Source: Enterobacteriaceae bacterium
GTDB lineage: Bacteria; Pseudomonadota; Gammaproteobacteria; Enterobacterales; Enterobacteriaceae
Assembly (NCBI GenBank): GCA_031253755.1
Contig: JAIRVT010000021.1
Coordinates: forward strand, 1 to 34,210
DNA: 34,210 nucleotides
Reading direction: 5' to 3'
Shown in pieces: positions 32,109 through 34,210 of this stretch. The translations under genes and the position numbers were made by a program. Each line of letters opens with the position of its first letter. Position 1 is the stretch's first letter. Under the pieces are notes generated by a model. It did no database searches. It saw only the letters and a program-made list of their open reading frames with translations, and had not been told where the DNA came from.

Positions 32109-33317
32109 TCAGGATGCAAATCGCTTGAACGCGCGCTCCAGCCGAGCAAAGCCTTCTTCGATATCGTGTTGTTCGATATTTAATGCTGGCGCGAAACGCA
32201 ACACATTCGGCCCGGCAATTAAGGCAATCAGCCCTTCTTCCGCCGCGATATTGGTCAGTGTCTTCGCTTTACCCTGATATTTTTTATCCAGTTCGGCACC
32301 CAGCAGTAAGCCCTTACCACGAATAGCACTGAACAGTTGATATTGCTGATTCAGGGCCGTCATTCTGTTGATAAATTCCTGATGACGGGTTTCCACCCCT
32401 GCCAGAAATTCCGGCTGATTCACTATACTCAGGACTTTATGCGCAACCGCCGCCGCCAGCGGGTTGCCACCGAAAGTGGTTCCGTGAGTGCCCGGCTGGA
32501 AAACCTCGGCAACGTGCTGTTTCACCAGCATCGCGCCGACAGGAAAACCACCGCCCAGCCCTTTGGCACTGGTCAGAACATCCGGTTCAACACCGCTTTC
32601 CTGATAGGCGTACAGATAACCTGTGCGACCGATACCGGTTTGGATTTCATCAAAAATCAACAGCGCCTGATGCTGGTCACACAATTCACGCAACGCTTTC
32701 AGGAACGCAGGATCAGCGGGAATAACGCCGCCTTCACCGATAATCGGCTCAACAATCACTGCACAGGTTTTGTCAGAAATGTGGGCTTTGATGGCATCGA
32801 TATCGTTATAGGGGAGATGGTGGATTTGTTGTGGCAGTGGAGCAAAATCTTGTGAGTACTTAGGCTGCCCGCCGACAGTAACGGTAAATAGCGTTCTGCC
32901 GTGGAAAGAATTTTCAAAGGAGATAATTTCGTTTTTATGGCTGCCGAATTTATCCAGCGCATATTTTCTGGCAATTTTCAGCGCCGCTTCATTCGCTTCA
33001 GCGCCGGAGTTACAGAAAAAAACTTTATCAGCAAAAGTATTCTCAACTAAATCTTTTGCCAGTTTTAATACCGGTTCGTTGGTATAACCATTACCGATAT
33101 GCCAGAAGTTTTCCATTTGGTCACGCAATGCTTCTTTTAATTCATTATTTGCATGTCCGAGGGAATTAACCGCAATACCGCCAGCAAAATCAACGTATTC
33201 CTTTCCATCCTGATCCCACACTCTGGAACCTTTCGCTTTGACAGGGATAAAAGGTGCTGGCGCAAAACAAGGAACCATATACTGCTCAAACCAATTTCTC
33301 TGAACTATTCCTGACAT
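32109..33317 (-). CDS. astC: Succinylornithine/acetylornithine aminotransferase
   Basis: AstC is a class III PLP-dependent aminotransferase that converts N-succinylornithine and 2-oxoglutarate to N-succinylglutamate semialdehyde and glutamate. Close relatives (ArgD) use N-acetylornithine, and AstC can often do both. The 402-residue protein (E. coli AstC 406) has the PLP phosphate loop [14 protein letters not shown] (about 101-114), Asp223 in [14 protein letters not shown], and the Schiff-base Lys252 in [15 protein letters not shown]. Context makes it the ast enzyme rather than the biosynthetic ArgD. It is the first gene of the operon and has a long AT-rich upstream region. Confidence 0.95.
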   Translation of the reverse strand: MSGIVQRNWFEQYMVPCFAPAPFIPVKAKGSRVWDQDGKEYVDFAGGIAVNSLGHANNELKEALRDQMENFWHIGNGYTNEPVLKLAKDLVENTFADKVFFCNSGAEANEAALKIARKYALDKFGSHKNEIISFENSFHGRTLFTVTVGGQPKYSQDFAPLPQQIHHLPYNDIDAIKAHISDKTCAVIVEPIIGEGGVIPADPAFLKALRELCDQHQALLIFDEIQTGIGRTGYLYAYQESGVEPDVLTSAKGLGGGFPVGAMLVKQHVAEVFQPGTHGTTFGGNPLAAAVAHKVLSIVNQPEFLAGVETRHQEFINRMTALNQQYQLFSAIRGKGLLLGAELDKKYQGKAKTLTNIAAEEGLIALIAGPNVLRFAPALNIEQHDIEEGFARLERAFKRFAS

Positions 33318-34130
33318 TTGTTTTTACCTCAAAAAAATAAATAACAAAAGCAATAAAGAAATTTTATTTAATAGAAACTGATATTTAAATTAATAGACTT
33401 AATAATGTTTTCTATTAATTTATTTTTACTGATTTCCAATTAAATTCACTTTTCAGATCAATAATTCATCTATTGTTAAATTGATCTTTCATTATCCTTT
33501 ACTGCCATTTTGACTGATAATTAATCGCATAATCTCCTTGATCTTTAACAAAGTCAACACAATGAGCTCACAACGGATTTACTTTATGATGTTTTTCACA
33601 ATTTATAAAAATGGTTTTATCTTAAATTTATGCACTATTTATGCATAAAAAATAAATAAAAATAGACAATAAAAAGAGAAATAATAAAAATTTCAATTCC
33701 ATTACTTAATAACTATTCACTCATCAAGTGCTCACTTTACAATCTTTCATGTTAAAAAATGTTTGCAAATTAGGATTTTCATCATTTAAACAAAAAATAA
33801 CATTAAAAATCATAATGATGAATGAATTTTCCGTAGTGAAATATTGTTGTTGTTTGATTTTATTGAGCTTAAAGATAAACAGGTAATTGAATAAAATTGA
33901 ATAGCGATGTTTATCAGAATTGATTAATTTAATTGATTAAGGATTAATCTCTAGATAAGCGTAATTTGCTTATTTTATTTTCAGAGAGTTGAATTAAATT
34001 TGTTATATCAATTTGTCGTCTTAACTAAAAAAACACGCCGTAACAAAAAATAATTTCCGCTATTTCCAACTCATTTTTTATTTATATCAATCACCTTTCA
34101 TGATGTGTTTTATATATTTTCTTTGTATAT
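33318..34130. promoter_or_regulatory. Gene-free AT-rich region upstream of astC
   Basis: More than 800 bases contain no supportable gene on either strand. It should hold the ast promoter. In E. coli this is a sigma-54 promoter with NtrC and ArgR sites, but a read of every GC dinucleotide on the plus strand found no GC-N10-CC (that is, GG-N10-GC toward astC). Two TGAAT half-sites facing astC (33444-33448 and 33464-33468) are 20 bases apart and could be very degenerate ArgR boxes. An imperfect inverted repeat (33368-33378 and 33407-33418, TTAATAGAAAC/GTTTTCTATTAA) sits 50-100 bases before astC. A direct repeat TTTATGCA occurs at 33627 and 33638. Confidence 0.5.
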
Positions 34131-34210
34131 GCTTTTTCATAATAGTGAGAGTATCTAAAGTGATCTTTCCTTATCCCGCGCACCGCGCGGGATAAGGAAC
34201 ACTCCTGTCA
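34131..34210. repeat. Hairpin-bearing repeat element, copy B (upstream of ast)
   Basis: This is the counterpart of the element at 26899-26978, in the same orientation and cut by the window end, so it may extend further. Its hairpin has perfect 15-base arms (34167-34181 and 34185-34199) with an ACC loop. The loop is the reverse complement of the GGT loop in copy A although the flanks run the same way. No gene is visible between it and astC. Confidence 0.7.

Noticed and set aside
33627..33645. TTTATGCA direct repeat as an ArgR box pair
   Set aside because: The spacing between TGCA arms is one base off the 14-base ARG box core and the AT pattern is not right.

Overview
The window is chromosomal DNA from a gammaproteobacterium of the order Enterobacterales. 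The best fit is the Morganellaceae, and the insect- and nematode-associated genera Xenorhabdus or Photorhabdus in particular. The reasons are near-enterobacterial protein sequences, a fused nuoCD, the gene order nuo-lrhA-alaA-yfbR-hxpA-yfbV-ackA-pta shared with E. coli but without yfbS and yfbU, very AT-rich spacers, and a complete ast operon nearby. The genus is an inference from these traits; no marker gene here settles it.

Layout: (1) 36-15015, minus strand: the complete 13-gene nuo operon (nuoA to nuoN) for the proton-pumping NADH:quinone oxidoreductase, complex I. (2) 15016-17559: two long AT-rich regulatory spacers around lrhA, a LysR-type regulator. (3) 17560-20807: alaA (alanine-forming aminotransferase), yfbR (5'-deoxynucleotidase), and convergent hxpA and yfbV (sugar-phosphate phosphatase and Ter-macrodomain membrane protein). 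(4) 21159-24600: ackA and pta, the acetate overflow pathway. (5) 24676-26809: an orphan 199-residue protein and a CycA-type amino acid permease. (6) 27064-33317: astC-astA-astD-astB-astE, the arginine succinyltransferase pathway, which turns arginine into glutamate, succinate, ammonia and CO2. (7) 33318-34210: a gene-free AT-rich region upstream of astC.

The genes form one central-metabolism neighbourhood. Amino acids taken up by the permease or broken down by Ast give glutamate and succinate. AlaA links pyruvate to glutamate. Complex I oxidises the NADH, including that made by AstD. AckA-Pta handles surplus acetyl-CoA. LrhA lies beside nuo and in its relatives controls motility and virulence.

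I found no CRISPR array, prophage, transposase, toxin-antitoxin pair or rRNA/tRNA gene. The most unusual signals are a hairpin-bearing repeat of about 80 bp present as direct copies on both sides of the ast operon; recurrent 13-19 bp tandem duplications in spacers and even at the astB start; an orphan protein that resembles a clan-CD cysteine-peptidase fold without the expected catalytic residues; and an 18-codon leader ORF just ahead of alaA.
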